A stretch of DNA of 64,000 nucleotides, taken from CAYSWK01 sp964434735 (lineage in GTDB: Archaea; Micrarchaeota; Micrarchaeia; Anstonellales; Bilamarchaeaceae). The notes under the pieces were generated by a model. That model was not told the origin of the DNA. It made no database searches and saw only the letters and a program-made list of their open reading frames with translations. The stretch lies in assembly GCA_964434735.1 (NCBI GenBank), contig CAYSWK010000001.1, positions 1 to 64,000 of the forward strand. Direction: 5' to 3'. This document shows, piece by piece, positions 9,093 to 17,674 of the stretch (position 1 is the stretch's first letter; every line of letters starts with the position of its first letter). Both the position numbers and the translations under genes were made by a program.

Positions 9093-10322
9093 TTATAAAC
9101 GCTCTTGCACTGCTTTGGCAATTCGCTCAAGTGCAACAACATATGCGGCAGTACGCATATCAATTCCCTTCTTTGAGGAGATAGCATGGACGGCGTTAAA
9201 CTCCTTGACCATTTTTTCTTCAAGCTTTGCGAATACTTCTTTTTCAGTCCAATAATATCCGTAAAGGTTCTGAACCCACTCAAAATAGGACACGCAAACT
9301 CCGCCTGAATTTGCAAGAACATCAGGAATAACGAATACGCCCTTCTTATGCAAAAGGTCGTCTGCAGCGGGAGTTGTTGGCCCGTTTGCAAGCTCTACGA
9401 CAATTTTTGCTTTAACATTGTTTGCGTTCTTTTCATCAACCTGGTTTTCAAGTGCTGCCAAAACTAAGATATCAACGGGCAATTCAAGAATTTCCTTGTT
9501 TGAAACAGGTGAAGACCCTGAAAATCCTGCAAGCTGGCCAGTCTTTTCCTTGTGCTGTTTTGCCTGCGAGATGTTGATTCCTGTTGGATTATGTACTCCG
9601 CCTTTTGAATCTGAAACTGCAACGATAGTAAACCCGTCTTGAGCAAGCAAATCTGCCATGACGGCACCGGCATTTCCAAATCCTTGAATTGCAACCGTTT
9701 TGCCAGACTTAATATGTTTAAGAGACTCGCGCAAGGCATAGAAACCGCCCTGTGCAGTTGCAGTTCCACGCCCTTGGGAACCTCCAAGAGAAATAGGCTT
9801 TCCAGTAATGAAACCTGGTTGGTGCGATTGTGCGATAGTTGAATACTCATCAACCATCCATGCCATGATTTGTGGAGTCGTATTTACATCAGGAGCAGGA
9901 ATGTCCCTTTGAGGCCCGATAATAGGATATGCTGCGCGAACCCAACCACGTGAAAGACGCTCAAGCTCACGTACGGAAAGTTTTTTGGGATCGACCGTAA
10001 TTCCGCCCTTGCCGCCACCATAGGGAATGTCAATCACTGCGCACTTAACCATCATCCAAAATGAAAGTGCTTTTACTTCGTCTAACGTAACATCTTGGTG
10101 ATACCTGATACCTCCTTTAGTCGGACCGCGTGCGTCATTGTACCTAACACGGTATCCCTGGTATACTTTAAGTTCGCCATTATCCATGCGAATAGGTATT
10201 GAAAATTGAAGCTGTTCCTTGGGAGAAGCAAGAATTTCTGCAACCTCTTTTGAAAGAGTAATCTGCTTGTATGCCTTATCCAACTGAATCCTTGCGTTTT
10301 CAAAAACAGAATTTGTCGCCAT
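9093..10322 (-). CDS. gdhA: Glutamate dehydrogenase (Glu/Leu/Phe/Val family)
   Basis: NAD(P)-dependent oxidative deamination of glutamate or its reverse, 409 aa. The catalytic Lys region PYGGGKGGITVDP and the dinucleotide fold VAIQGFGNAGAVMADLLAQ are clear. ATG 10322 (MATNSVFENA) is chosen because GTGATTTT precedes it and the 13 upstream codons look non-coding. It lies 46 nt upstream of the ATP synthase operon on the same strand. It would link amino-acid catabolism to 2-oxoglutarate and supply ammonia or glutamate for histidine synthesis. Confidence 0.95.
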   Translation of the reverse strand: MATNSVFENARIQLDKAYKQITLSKEVAEILASPKEQLQFSIPIRMDNGELKVYQGYRVRYNDARGPTKGGIRYHQDVTLDEVKALSFWMMVKCAVIDIPYGGGKGGITVDPKKLSVRELERLSRGWVRAAYPIIGPQRDIPAPDVNTTPQIMAWMVDEYSTIAQSHQPGFITGKPISLGGSQGRGTATAQGGFYALRESLKHIKSGKTVAIQGFGNAGAVMADLLAQDGFTIVAVSDSKGGVHNPTGINISQAKQHKEKTGQLAGFSGSSPVSNKEILELPVDILVLAALENQVDEKNANNVKAKIVVELANGPTTPAADDLLHKKGVFVIPDVLANSGGVCVSYFEWVQNLYGYYWTEKEVFAKLEEKMVKEFNAVHAISSKKGIDMRTAAYVVALERIAKAVQERL

Positions 10323-10465
10323 AAAATCACTTATTTTTTTACATCTGCATCTAAGCTGCAAATAAAAACAAAGAGAATCATGAAAGAATTAATTATAAAA
10401 GGATATGCTCGATTGAGAAAAAAAATGAAGGCAGGGGTCTGCCTACATTATATATTGATTGCTCA

Positions 10466-10540
10466 TTACTTTCTTGATTTCTTCTTTGATGATTTTTTTG
10501 CCCCTTTTGACTTTGACTTTGTTTTTTTCTTTGCTGCCAT
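10466..10540 (-). CDS. 24-residue Lys/Ser-rich basic peptide
   Basis: Short reading frame starting MAAKKKTKSK and ending KKKSRK; about half the residues are Lys. ATG 10540 is preceded by GGTGA with seven-base spacing, a good ribosome site for this genome. It resembles the basic tail of the 121-aa protein at 41838-42203 (which starts MAAKKSSSKK) and histone-tail-like or nucleic-acid-binding tails. Function unknown. It could be a chance frame, but the Shine-Dalgarno and composition argue for a real gene. Confidence 0.5.
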   Translation of the reverse strand: MAAKKKTKSKSKGAKKSSKKKSRK

Positions 10541-10640
10541 TGGTTTTTCACCAAAAAGCCAAACCACACAAACTTTAAAAATTTTTACACTACATATCAA
10601 CGAGTCCAAACGTACAATAAAACGACCAAATGGTGTCAAA

Positions 10641-10976
10641 ATGCACACACATATCGATACGCAAACGCAAGAAAAAAACGACGAAGAACACTCAACAAAC
10701 CAACGACCGGGGAACGTAGTTTACATTGGGCAAAAAATGGTAATGGGGTACGTTTATGCCGTTTTGACGCAATTTAACAATGGCGCGAAAGAAGTGACTA
10801 TAAAAGCACGAGGAAGAGTTATTTCAAAAGCCGTAGATGTTGAACAAATTGTAAAAAATAAATTCAAATTCAACAACATAAGAACTGAAAGTATTTCAAC
10901 AAGTACGGAAAGTGTAACCTCTGAAGACGGAAGCACAAGCAATGTTTCCGCAATCGAGATAAAACTTGCAGTATAA
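10641..10976 (+). CDS. albA: Alba chromatin/RNA-binding protein
   Basis: 111-aa Alba-family protein that coats DNA and RNA as a dimer. After a polar 22-residue N-terminal tail, the fold starts RPGNVVYIGQKMVMGYVYAV and contains the signature VTIKARGRVISKAVD. ATG 10641 is chosen: GGTG lies just upstream and the open frame before it is the antisense of a Lys-rich gene. The Lys corresponding to K16 of Sulfolobus Alba is Gln here, while K17 is kept. Confidence 0.93.
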   Translation: MHTHIDTQTQEKNDEEHSTNQRPGNVVYIGQKMVMGYVYAVLTQFNNGAKEVTIKARGRVISKAVDVEQIVKNKFKFNNIRTESISTSTESVTSEDGSTSNVSAIEIKLAV

Positions 10977-11604
10977 GGGATTCGCTTTGTCATTTCTTTT
11001 AAACAGCAAAGGGATCATGCTCGCCTTGGTATTCGGGATTCTCATTTTTACAACTGCAGACTTGAGATATCTTGAAATCATGCTTGTTTTTTTCGCAAGT
11101 GCAATACTTGTCACAAAATATGAATATCTGCTTAAACGAAAAATGGGCGTATATGAAAACGAACGGTCCTGGGAAAATGTTTTTTCAAATGGGATTGTAC
11201 CTACAATTTGCGCCGTTTTTTCTTCAGCAATTGGTCCGCTTCCGTTTCTCTGTTCAGTTGCGGCAATAACTGCTGACAAATTTGCTTCCGAACTTGGCGT
11301 GTTTGGAGGAAAACCATATTCACTATTAACGGGCAAAAAGGTCACTGAAGGCGAAAGCGGCGCAGTAAGCGTACTTGGAACAATTATGTCCTTAGCAGGG
11401 GGAATGGTGATAGGCGTAGGTGCACTCATTCTCTTTTCCATTGAACCCATACATGCGCTCATGATTGCGTTCGCAGGACTTGTGGGCTCGCTCGTTGACA
11501 GTTTAGTGGGCATACTTGAAGCAAAAGGAATAGGTACAAAAGGAACAACTAATTTTATATGTGCACTTGCAGGTGCAATTATTGGAATATTTATTGGAGG
11601 TTAA
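10966..11604 (+). CDS. DUF92 family membrane protein
   Basis: 212-aa polytopic protein of the DUF92 family, related to plant phytyl-phosphate kinase VTE6. Motifs seen are ITADKFASELGVFGGKPY, a repeated Gly-rich membrane core and DSLVGILEAKG. Archaeal members are thought to act on polyprenyl or phytyl phosphates, though substrates are unproven. The start is uncertain: TTG 10966 overlaps alba by 11 nt, and an internal ATG near MLALVFG is possible. Confidence 0.8.
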   Translation: MQYKGFALSFLLNSKGIMLALVFGILIFTTADLRYLEIMLVFFASAILVTKYEYLLKRKMGVYENERSWENVFSNGIVPTICAVFSSAIGPLPFLCSVAAITADKFASELGVFGGKPYSLLTGKKVTEGESGAVSVLGTIMSLAGGMVIGVGALILFSIEPIHALMIAFAGLVGSLVDSLVGILEAKGIGTKGTTNFICALAGAIIGIFIGG

Positions 11605-11610
11605 ACAAAT

Positions 11611-12327
11611 ATGAAAGTAATGATACTGTGCGGCGGAGAAGGTACTCGTCTAAGGCCCTATACGTATAATGTGCCAAAACCGATGCTACCCATTGCAGGA
11701 AAACCAATACTGCAGTATGTTATTGAAAATCTTAAACGACAGGGGTTTACGGAAATAATCCTCATGGTAGGATATTTGCATGAACAAATACAAAATTATT
11801 TTAAAGATGGAAAAAGATTCGGAGTTTCAATAACGTATTCGATTGAAACCGAAGCACTAAGCACTGCGGGTGCCATATACGGACAAAAAGAAAAAGTAAA
11901 AGATGTTTTTGCCGTGCTTATGGGAGATCATGTGACAAACATAAACCTTGCAAAAATGGTCGACTACCATAAAAAGCAAAAGGCAATTGGAACAATCGCA
12001 ATATATTCACAAAAAAAACAGCTTGAATACGGAATAGTGAATATGGAAAGCAACGGAACTATAACTGGATTTTCAGAAAAGCCAACGCTTGAAACAAACA
12101 TAAACACCGCAATGTATGTTTTTGACGCCAAAATCTTCGAATACATAAAACCAAGGGAAGATTTTGCAAAACATGTTTTCCCACGAGTGCTTAAAGAAGG
12201 GAAAGATCGGCTTATAGGATATCCCCTTGAGGAAGTATGGTACGACATAGGCCGTGTCAGTGATTATGAAAAAGTAAATGAGCTGATGCAAACAATCAGG
12301 CTTGGAAAGGATCTGCTTGGAGTATAA
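11611..12327 (+). CDS. Sugar-1-phosphate nucleotidyltransferase
   Basis: 238-aa NTP-transferase that activates a sugar-1-phosphate to an NDP-sugar. The nucleotide loop GGEGTRLRPYTYNVPKPMLP is at residues 8-27, and GDHVTN is the metal site. It lacks the C-terminal hexapeptide acyltransferase domain of GlmU-like proteins. Whether it makes GDP-mannose, dTDP-glucose or UDP-glucose cannot be told from sequence. It could feed the GT2 glycosyltransferase at 45475. The start is 6 nt after DUF92. Confidence 0.88.
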   Translation: MKVMILCGGEGTRLRPYTYNVPKPMLPIAGKPILQYVIENLKRQGFTEIILMVGYLHEQIQNYFKDGKRFGVSITYSIETEALSTAGAIYGQKEKVKDVFAVLMGDHVTNINLAKMVDYHKKQKAIGTIAIYSQKKQLEYGIVNMESNGTITGFSEKPTLETNINTAMYVFDAKIFEYIKPREDFAKHVFPRVLKEGKDRLIGYPLEEVWYDIGRVSDYEKVNELMQTIRLGKDLLGV

Positions 12328-12393
12328 TTGGCCCAGGCATACATTTTATGCCAAATTACACATGAATTTAAAGGCGCACTGCGAGGAATACAT

Positions 12394-13155
12394 ATGAAAG
12401 AGACAACTATCATTGAACGGAAAAAAATCAAGGCAAAAAATGCAATATTGATAACCGGTCTTCCAGGCATAGGTCTCGTTGGCAGAGTTGTTGGAAAATA
12501 CCTTGCAGAAGAGCTGAAAGGGACCCATTTTGCAGATATGTATTCGCCTCATTTTCCCCACCAAGTATTTATGACTAAACGCGGGGGGCTACGACTCATC
12601 AGGAATAAATTTTTCCTTTGCAAAGGCAAAAAACATGACGTAATCTTGCTTACTGGAGATATCCAAGCAATGACTTCAACTGGCCAGTACGAAGTTGCCG
12701 GCGCAGTACTTGATTATGTCGAAAAAATGGGAGTAAACACCGTCATAACCATCGGAGGTTATGGCATCGGAAAAATAAACGAATCACGAAGAATTCTTGC
12801 AGTCGCATCAAACGAAAAAGTGCTTGAAAAATTCAAAAAATTAGGAGTCGTATTCGGGGAAGCAAAAGGCTCAATCGTAGGTGCAGCCGGCCTTTTACCT
12901 GCATTCGCAAAAGTAAGGGGAATAGACGGCATCTGCCTTATGGGCGAAACGCATGGCGGCTATGTAGATGTAACTGCCGCAAAAAATATCGTAACGCTTC
13001 TTTCAAAATACCTTGGCTTTGATATAGATTTGACACGGCTTGAGGCAAAAGCAAAGGAAAGCGAAAAAATCGTCAAAAAGATTGAGGAAGAAATCCAGAC
13101 GAACATGATCCAGCCCTTTGAAGCAAACAAAAAGAGCATATCTTACATACGATAG
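12394..13155 (+). CDS. PAC2 family protein (proteasome assembly chaperone-like)
   Basis: 253-aa protein with the PAC2 start NAILITGLPGIGLVGRVVGK and the core GYGIGKINESRRILAVASNE. Archaeal PAC2 proteins (PbaB type) relate to proteasome assembly chaperones PAC1/PAC2; most have no tested function. A C-terminal Glu/Lys helix may oligomerise. ATG 12394 follows GCGAGGA; the upstream frame is ignored. Confidence 0.85.
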   Translation: MKETTIIERKKIKAKNAILITGLPGIGLVGRVVGKYLAEELKGTHFADMYSPHFPHQVFMTKRGGLRLIRNKFFLCKGKKHDVILLTGDIQAMTSTGQYEVAGAVLDYVEKMGVNTVITIGGYGIGKINESRRILAVASNEKVLEKFKKLGVVFGEAKGSIVGAAGLLPAFAKVRGIDGICLMGETHGGYVDVTAAKNIVTLLSKYLGFDIDLTRLEAKAKESEKIVKKIEEEIQTNMIQPFEANKKSISYIR

Positions 13156-13198
13156 GCTCAAACAATATCTTTTTATTTTATGCTTTAAACAGTTAATT

Positions 13199-13447
13199 AT
13201 GAACGGCCGCGTTAAGGGACAGCTCTCTGCTGAAATGCTTCTTTTAATAGTTGTGATAATCGCAATCATTGGAATTGCCGCAACACAGCTCCTTGGAAGC
13301 TCAAAAAATGCCTCAGAAACGATCAAGAACTCATCAAACCTCATAGTTGAGGATTCGTCACGAAGCCTCCTCAGAGGCCCGGGTGAGCCTTGTTCGGTAG
13401 ATAACATCTGTGAATCAAACAGATGCCTTGAAGGAAAATGCGAATAG
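13199..13447 (+). CDS. Small class III signal peptide (pilin-like) protein with Cys-rich tail
   Basis: 82-aa secreted or pilus-type protein. The N-terminus has the class III processing motif QLSAEMLLL (Q-x-S-x-E-x3-L) just before a hydrophobic helix (about 14-34), so a FlaK/EppA-type peptidase would cut before Gln. The C-terminal 20 residues contain four Cys (GEPCSVDNICESNRCLEGKC), probably two disulfides outside the cell. It is a minor pilin or surface adhesin candidate; a T-rich terminator follows. Confidence 0.8.
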   Translation: MNGRVKGQLSAEMLLLIVVIIAIIGIAATQLLGSSKNASETIKNSSNLIVEDSSRSLLRGPGEPCSVDNICESNRCLEGKCE

Positions 13448-13450
13448 TCT

Positions 13451-13462
13451 CTCTTTTTTTAA
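13451..13462 (+). terminator. T-run terminator after the pilin-like gene
   Basis: A run of seven T preceded by CTCTC directly after the stop codon fits archaeal oligo-T termination. The remaining ~180 bases up to the next gene (13463-13639) are A/T-rich; I see no gene there. Confidence 0.6.
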
Positions 13463-13639
13463 TAAGTTTAATAAGAGGGAGAAGTTCAGAGTATACTTTC
13501 GTCCAGCAAGAAACAAGAGCCTTGAATAAATCAGTACGTAGCCCAACTTCTTTTAGAGTTAAAATGAAAAACAACGAAAGGATTCAAGATCGCAAATGAA
13601 ATCGATTCCAAAATAAAAGAATAAAAATAAATAAAAAAA

Positions 13640-14302
13640 CTAGAAGTTAAAGTGTTCCCTGACGTCCTTCAACATCTGCTTTGCTTGATCCTGTCCACCT
13701 AAACCAAATGCAAGTGCAAAGGCAAGTGCAAGACCATAAGCTACTGCTGAAATGACTATCTGGAAAATGCTTTCAATGATCGAAGTATCAAATCCTACTG
13801 TGTTCAAACCGACAATCATACCTACGAACACAATAAGTGCCTTTACGACATTTGCGGCACTTGATACTACTTCGGACTTCTTATCAAGACCGACCATTTC
13901 CTCTTTTACCCATTCACCCAGTAATGCTGAGAATACTACGAAGAGTACTGCACCCATTACGGCTGGAGCATAGAGTACGATCAGGTTAAGGAATCCAACA
14001 AGAACTGAAAGTTGCAAGAACGAAATTGCTGAAGTCAAGAATACCAATATAACATAGTATTTGACAACACGTTCTACAACTGAACTTATTGAAATCTTAC
14101 CCAATGCATCGTCGATCTTGTGTGCCGCGAGCATTTTTTCAAAATTGACCGCTACAAACAATTTTCGCACAAGCATGCTAATTAAGTTTGCAACGAGAAC
14201 ACCCACGACAAATATCACAACTGCAAAAATTGCAGATGGTATAAAGTCCAAAAGGCCAAGAAGCTTGACCGTTACTGCGTCTTGAATTGCTACAATATCC
14301 AT
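13640..14302 (-). CDS. MscS-like conserved TM-helix membrane protein
   Basis: 220-aa protein with four to five membrane helices and the C-terminal run AFALAFGLGGQDQAKQML. That run matches the pore-helix end of small mechanosensitive-channel-like proteins (conserved TM helix family). The beta and vestibule domains of MscS proper are missing. It probably acts in osmotic adaptation or as a membrane scaffold. A TATA box (TTTATAAAT near 14353-14361) gives a ~25-nt leader that ends in a GGGGGG-rich ribosome site. Confidence 0.8.
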   Translation of the reverse strand: MDIVAIQDAVTVKLLGLLDFIPSAIFAVVIFVVGVLVANLISMLVRKLFVAVNFEKMLAAHKIDDALGKISISSVVERVVKYYVILVFLTSAISFLQLSVLVGFLNLIVLYAPAVMGAVLFVVFSALLGEWVKEEMVGLDKKSEVVSSAANVVKALIVFVGMIVGLNTVGFDTSIIESIFQIVISAVAYGLALAFALAFGLGGQDQAKQMLKDVREHFNF

Positions 14303-14443
14303 TATATTACCCCCCGTAGTTTATACGGAAATGGCATATGCACTAAGTGATAATTTATAAAGGTTTTGGCGGGCTACGGCGAACGAAAAGTTCCCGGTTT
14401 CGGGTTTCCAGCTTTGCCAGATTCAACTTACTATATTAACAAC

Positions 14444-14452
14444 TTTTAAATA
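14444..14452 (+). promoter_or_regulatory. TATA box for inositol-phosphate synthase
   Basis: TTTTAAATA centred 35 nt before ATG 14483. Transcription about 26 nt downstream would leave an ~8-nt leader. Confidence 0.65.
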
Positions 14453-14482
14453 GTTTGCAAAATAGAATATAGTGTTGATACT

Positions 14483-15571
14483 ATGTCAAAGATTCGCGCA
14501 GCTGTTGTTGGAATAGGAAATTGTTTCTCAGGGCTAATCCAAGGAATTGAGTATTATCGTTCCAATCCTTCTGAAAAAGTCATTGGGATCATGCATCAGT
14601 CTTTGGCAGGATATACCATTCATGACATTGAATTTGTGTGTGGATTTGATGTTGGGGAGAACAAAATAGGCGAATCCATTTCAGAAGCAATTTACCAGGA
14701 ACCAAACCTTGTTACCTGGATTCCAAAAGAAAAAATGCCAAAAACTGCTGGGCGAGTATATGAAGCGCCCGCACTCGATGGCGTAGGTATTTGGGTTGAA
14801 AATAAAGTCCATCCTATTACTAGTAAGAAAAGCACTGAGGAATTAACAAAGGAAATTCACAAAATACTTAAGGAAACAAAAGCGGAAATTCTTGTTTCTT
14901 ATTTACCCGTAGGTTCAGAGAAAGCAACAAAGTATTGGGCGCAAGTATGTCTTGATTGCAACGTCGCGTTTGTAAATTGCATGCCTTCGTTCATTGCTTC
15001 AGAACCTTCCTGGGCTGAAAAATTCACTAAAAAGAATATCCCGATTATCGGTGATGATATTAAAGGCCAAGTTGGTGCAACTATCGTGCATCGAACACTT
15101 GCACGACTTTGTGACGAACGAGGAACAAAGATTGAAAAAACATACCAAATCAACGTTGGTGGAAACACTGATTTTCTTAATATGAAGGAGCAGGACCGGC
15201 TTGTGTCTAAGAAAATTTCAAAAACTGAATCGGTTCAAAGCCAACTTTCAGAACGACTTCCTGATGATAAAATTTACGTGGGCCCCTCCGATTTCATCCC
15301 CTTCCTTGGAAACACCAAATTAATGTTTATGCGCATCGAAGGAATGATGTGGGCAGGACGACCCTATAATATGGAAGTACGCCTTGAGGTTGATGACAAG
15401 GCCAATTCTGCAGGAATTGTCATAGATGCTATCCGCTTAGCAAAAATTGCTCTTGATAGGAAAATGGGTGGTCCAATTATCCCTGCAAGTGCGTATTTGA
15501 TGAAGCACCCTCCGCAACAAATGAGTGATCCAGAGGCTCGAAAAGCGCTTGAGGAGTTTGTAAAAGGATAA
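14483..15571 (+). CDS. ino1: Inositol-3-phosphate synthase
   Basis: Converts glucose-6-phosphate to myo-inositol-3-phosphate with NAD+, 362 aa, the archaeal/actinobacterial size. Rossmann loop VGIGNCFSGLIQG at 9-21; conserved VNCMPSFIASEP and the catalytic-domain run TDFLNMKEQDRL. The product feeds archaetidylinositol head groups or inositol-type solutes. It has its own TATA promoter and is followed 24 nt later by a DUF3592 gene. Confidence 0.95.
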   Translation: MSKIRAAVVGIGNCFSGLIQGIEYYRSNPSEKVIGIMHQSLAGYTIHDIEFVCGFDVGENKIGESISEAIYQEPNLVTWIPKEKMPKTAGRVYEAPALDGVGIWVENKVHPITSKKSTEELTKEIHKILKETKAEILVSYLPVGSEKATKYWAQVCLDCNVAFVNCMPSFIASEPSWAEKFTKKNIPIIGDDIKGQVGATIVHRTLARLCDERGTKIEKTYQINVGGNTDFLNMKEQDRLVSKKISKTESVQSQLSERLPDDKIYVGPSDFIPFLGNTKLMFMRIEGMMWAGRPYNMEVRLEVDDKANSAGIVIDAIRLAKIALDRKMGGPIIPASAYLMKHPPQQMSDPEARKALEEFVKG

Positions 15572-15595
15572 AAAGGTTGATAGGGAAGAAAAAAT

Positions 15596-16042
15596 ATGGA
15601 ATCCATCAAACTGACGCTCATCTTTATTGGAGGCGTTCTTATCATTCTTGCATTAGCTGATTGGTACACGCAAAGCTACAAATACCAATCATGGCAGAAG
15701 CTAGATGGAAAGGTTACGAGTGCCAAAATGCTTGAAGACAGCCAAGGTAGAGTATATCTTATAGTTCCTTTTTGGCATCCTGAAATAAGATACACCTATT
15801 CTTTTGAAAATAAAAAATATTCTGGAGAATACAAAGAACATCCTAATCTTGAAAAAGAACGAATCGAACAAACGATTGCAGCACTTCAAAAAAACCCTTC
15901 AATTGAGGTATTAATTAATCCAAAAAACCCAACCGAATCAATGCCTACGATGTTTATTGATAGGTACTCCTGGACACGAATACTCATGGCTATTGGCGGA
16001 TTATTATTTATTGCAGGTGCCTTTTTGATCAATTTCAAATAA
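15596..16042 (+). CDS. DUF3592-like membrane protein
   Basis: 148-aa protein with one N-terminal (about 6-25) and one C-terminal (125-145) membrane helix flanking a beta-rich extracytoplasmic domain. The layout (a W-x-x-hydrophobic-G-x-V start, FENKKYSG, VLINPKNPTES) matches the DUF3592 family. Function unknown. It is probably cotranscribed with inositol-phosphate synthase. Confidence 0.7.
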   Translation: MESIKLTLIFIGGVLIILALADWYTQSYKYQSWQKLDGKVTSAKMLEDSQGRVYLIVPFWHPEIRYTYSFENKKYSGEYKEHPNLEKERIEQTIAALQKNPSIEVLINPKNPTESMPTMFIDRYSWTRILMAIGGLLFIAGAFLINFK

Positions 16043-16069
16043 ACACAAAAAACCATTAAAAAACATATG

Positions 16070-16077
16070 TTTAAATA
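16070..16077 (+). promoter_or_regulatory. TATA box of the kinase gene
   Basis: TTTAAATA centred 26 nt before ATG 16100 with no ribosome site before the ATG: a leaderless-transcript arrangement. Confidence 0.7.
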
Positions 16078-16099
16078 GGACAACCGAGTAACTAGTATT

Positions 16100-16960
16100 A
16101 TGAGAGAGAGGGTTGTTCCAAAACTGCCACTACAAGGTGGGATTCCAGCACCTTTACGTGAGCCGTTGGCACCCGATACAATTATAGGCACCTATAAAAT
16201 AACTCATTCGCTCGGTAAAGGAGGGCAGGCGCGAGTCTATAGAGGAACGTGCCAACAAACGGGAAGAAATGTTGCAATCAAACAAACGATAACGACTGAC
16301 TCTAAAGCAACTGCACAACTAAGAAAGGAAGCAGACCATCTTTCATCACTCAAAGGCGTAACAGGAGTTGTATCTCTCATTGAATTAGACTCCCATGAAC
16401 GATTTATGGCATTAGGATACGTCTCTGGACCTTCACTCGCAAGAAAAGGATATGATCAAAATAGCACCTGGAGAGTACTTGCAACTGCGGCATGTGCAAC
16501 ATTACGAATTCTTAATGATGTACATGAAAATGGTGTGATTCATCGCGATGTAAAACCACAAAATATACTCGTGTCACCCGGAGGTCCCATCCTTATTGAT
16601 TTTGGAATGGCACATACTGAAGGAACAATAACGCCTTCAAATAGGTGTGTAGTAGGCACTCCTACGTATATGGCGCCAGAACAAGCAATCGATCTGGAAA
16701 ACGTTGATGGAAGAGCAGACATCTACTCAGTTGCAACTATGCTATATCATGCGGCATTCGGCACATTTCCTTTTAGAGCAGATAGAGCAATAGAACTTCT
16801 TAGAATGAAACAACATGATAGGCCCCCGCTTCATCTTCCGTTTGCACGCGAAGGAGTGCCTGAAGGGATCCGCGACATACTTGCAAAAGGACTTGCACGT
16901 GATCCTGAAGAAAGATTCCAAACCGCAAAGGAATTTGCACAAGCACTTGAACAGGCATAA
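16100..16960 (+). CDS. Hanks-type Ser/Thr protein kinase
   Basis: 286-aa soluble, single-domain eukaryote-like kinase with every key motif: G-loop LGKGGQARVYRG (38-49), VAIK Lys61, catalytic HRDVKPQN (Asp150), metal-binding DFG (167-169) and APE (192-194). It has no membrane helix or sensor domain. Sequence style resembles bacterial PknB kinases more than archaeal RIO or Bud32, suggesting acquisition from bacteria (inference). It is leaderless behind TTTAAATA. It converges on the next gene with no spacer. Targets unknown. Confidence 0.93.
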   Translation: MRERVVPKLPLQGGIPAPLREPLAPDTIIGTYKITHSLGKGGQARVYRGTCQQTGRNVAIKQTITTDSKATAQLRKEADHLSSLKGVTGVVSLIELDSHERFMALGYVSGPSLARKGYDQNSTWRVLATAACATLRILNDVHENGVIHRDVKPQNILVSPGGPILIDFGMAHTEGTITPSNRCVVGTPTYMAPEQAIDLENVDGRADIYSVATMLYHAAFGTFPFRADRAIELLRMKQHDRPPLHLPFAREGVPEGIRDILAKGLARDPEERFQTAKEFAQALEQA

Positions 16961-17674
16961 CTAAAGCACCGGGAAAAAAGGTACCTTAAAGTTGTTTTTA
17001 ACCAGCTCATCGATGAGCATCTTTTTTATCCTAAAATACTCCTCCTTTGAATACTGTCTGTTTGCGATGCAGTATTGCTTTGACACCAAATGAAAACAGA
17101 ACATACAATCCCTCAAATCAAACGAGTTATGGCAAAACAGGGAATTTGAGCATTTGGCACTAAAACTTACCTCAAAACAATTGGTAAGAAGCTTGCTATC
17201 CTGAGTACGTAAACAGAACGAAGAGGAAAGCATGTTCTTTGAGCCAAATACGTACTCGCAATTGTTAAGAAGCGTCGAAAAACCGATGTTTTTTGAATTT
17301 GAGATATAGTTTGAAGCAAACACCTTTGAACTGCCATACACATTATCCGACTCAAACACCTCAGTACTCTGAATGGATTTACTGCCAAGAAAGGAAAAAA
17401 ACGGCCGTATTAATGATTCAATATCAGCCAATGAGGAAATAGACTCTTGTTCTGCCATGAAGCCATGTGAAGATTCCTTTTTGATCACTTCTTCTTGGCT
17501 GATGGGCGAAGCAGCGTATTCAGTATATACTTTGGTGCCCAAAAGCGTTGTCTTGCACGCAAGTTGAGGGATTCCAGTACCAAAAATGCGACGGGCTTCT
17601 TCCAAAGAATATGAAGGCTCTCGGCCAAAAAGCTCCTGAAAAACGGCATTAAATTGCTGTTGAAGTGGATTCAT
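16961..17674 (-). CDS. Cys-rich, repeat-like protein coupled to a HerA/TraG-like ATPase
   Basis: 237-aa protein without recognised function. From about residue 95 to 200 it runs in short SN/C-rich turns (SSKVFASNYISNSKNIG, SNSLFCHNSFDLRDCMFC) suggestive of a stacked beta-helix with Cys and Asn ladders. It ends with KQYCIANRQYSKEEYFRIKK. That closing phrase resembles proteins I know from candidate-phyla bacteria, often next to conjugation-type ATPases. Its ATG abuts the stop of the ATPase upstream, so the two are coupled. Confidence 0.7.
   Translation of the reverse strand: MNPLQQQFNAVFQELFGREPSYSLEEARRIFGTGIPQLACKTTLLGTKVYTEYAASPISQEEVIKKESSHGFMAEQESISSLADIESLIRPFFSFLGSKSIQSTEVFESDNVYGSSKVFASNYISNSKNIGFSTLLNNCEYVFGSKNMLSSSFCLRTQDSKLLTNCFEVSFSAKCSNSLFCHNSFDLRDCMFCFHLVSKQYCIANRQYSKEEYFRIKKMLIDELVKNNFKVPFFPVL

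Noticed and set aside
10380..10640. Long N-terminal extension of the Alba frame
   Set aside because: The added ~87 residues are the antisense of the Lys-rich gene and of gap sequence, with Phe runs; GGTG just before ATG 10641 gives a good start.
12328..12393. Upstream extension of the PAC2 protein
   Set aside because: Non-conserved residues before ATG 12394, which follows GAGGA.
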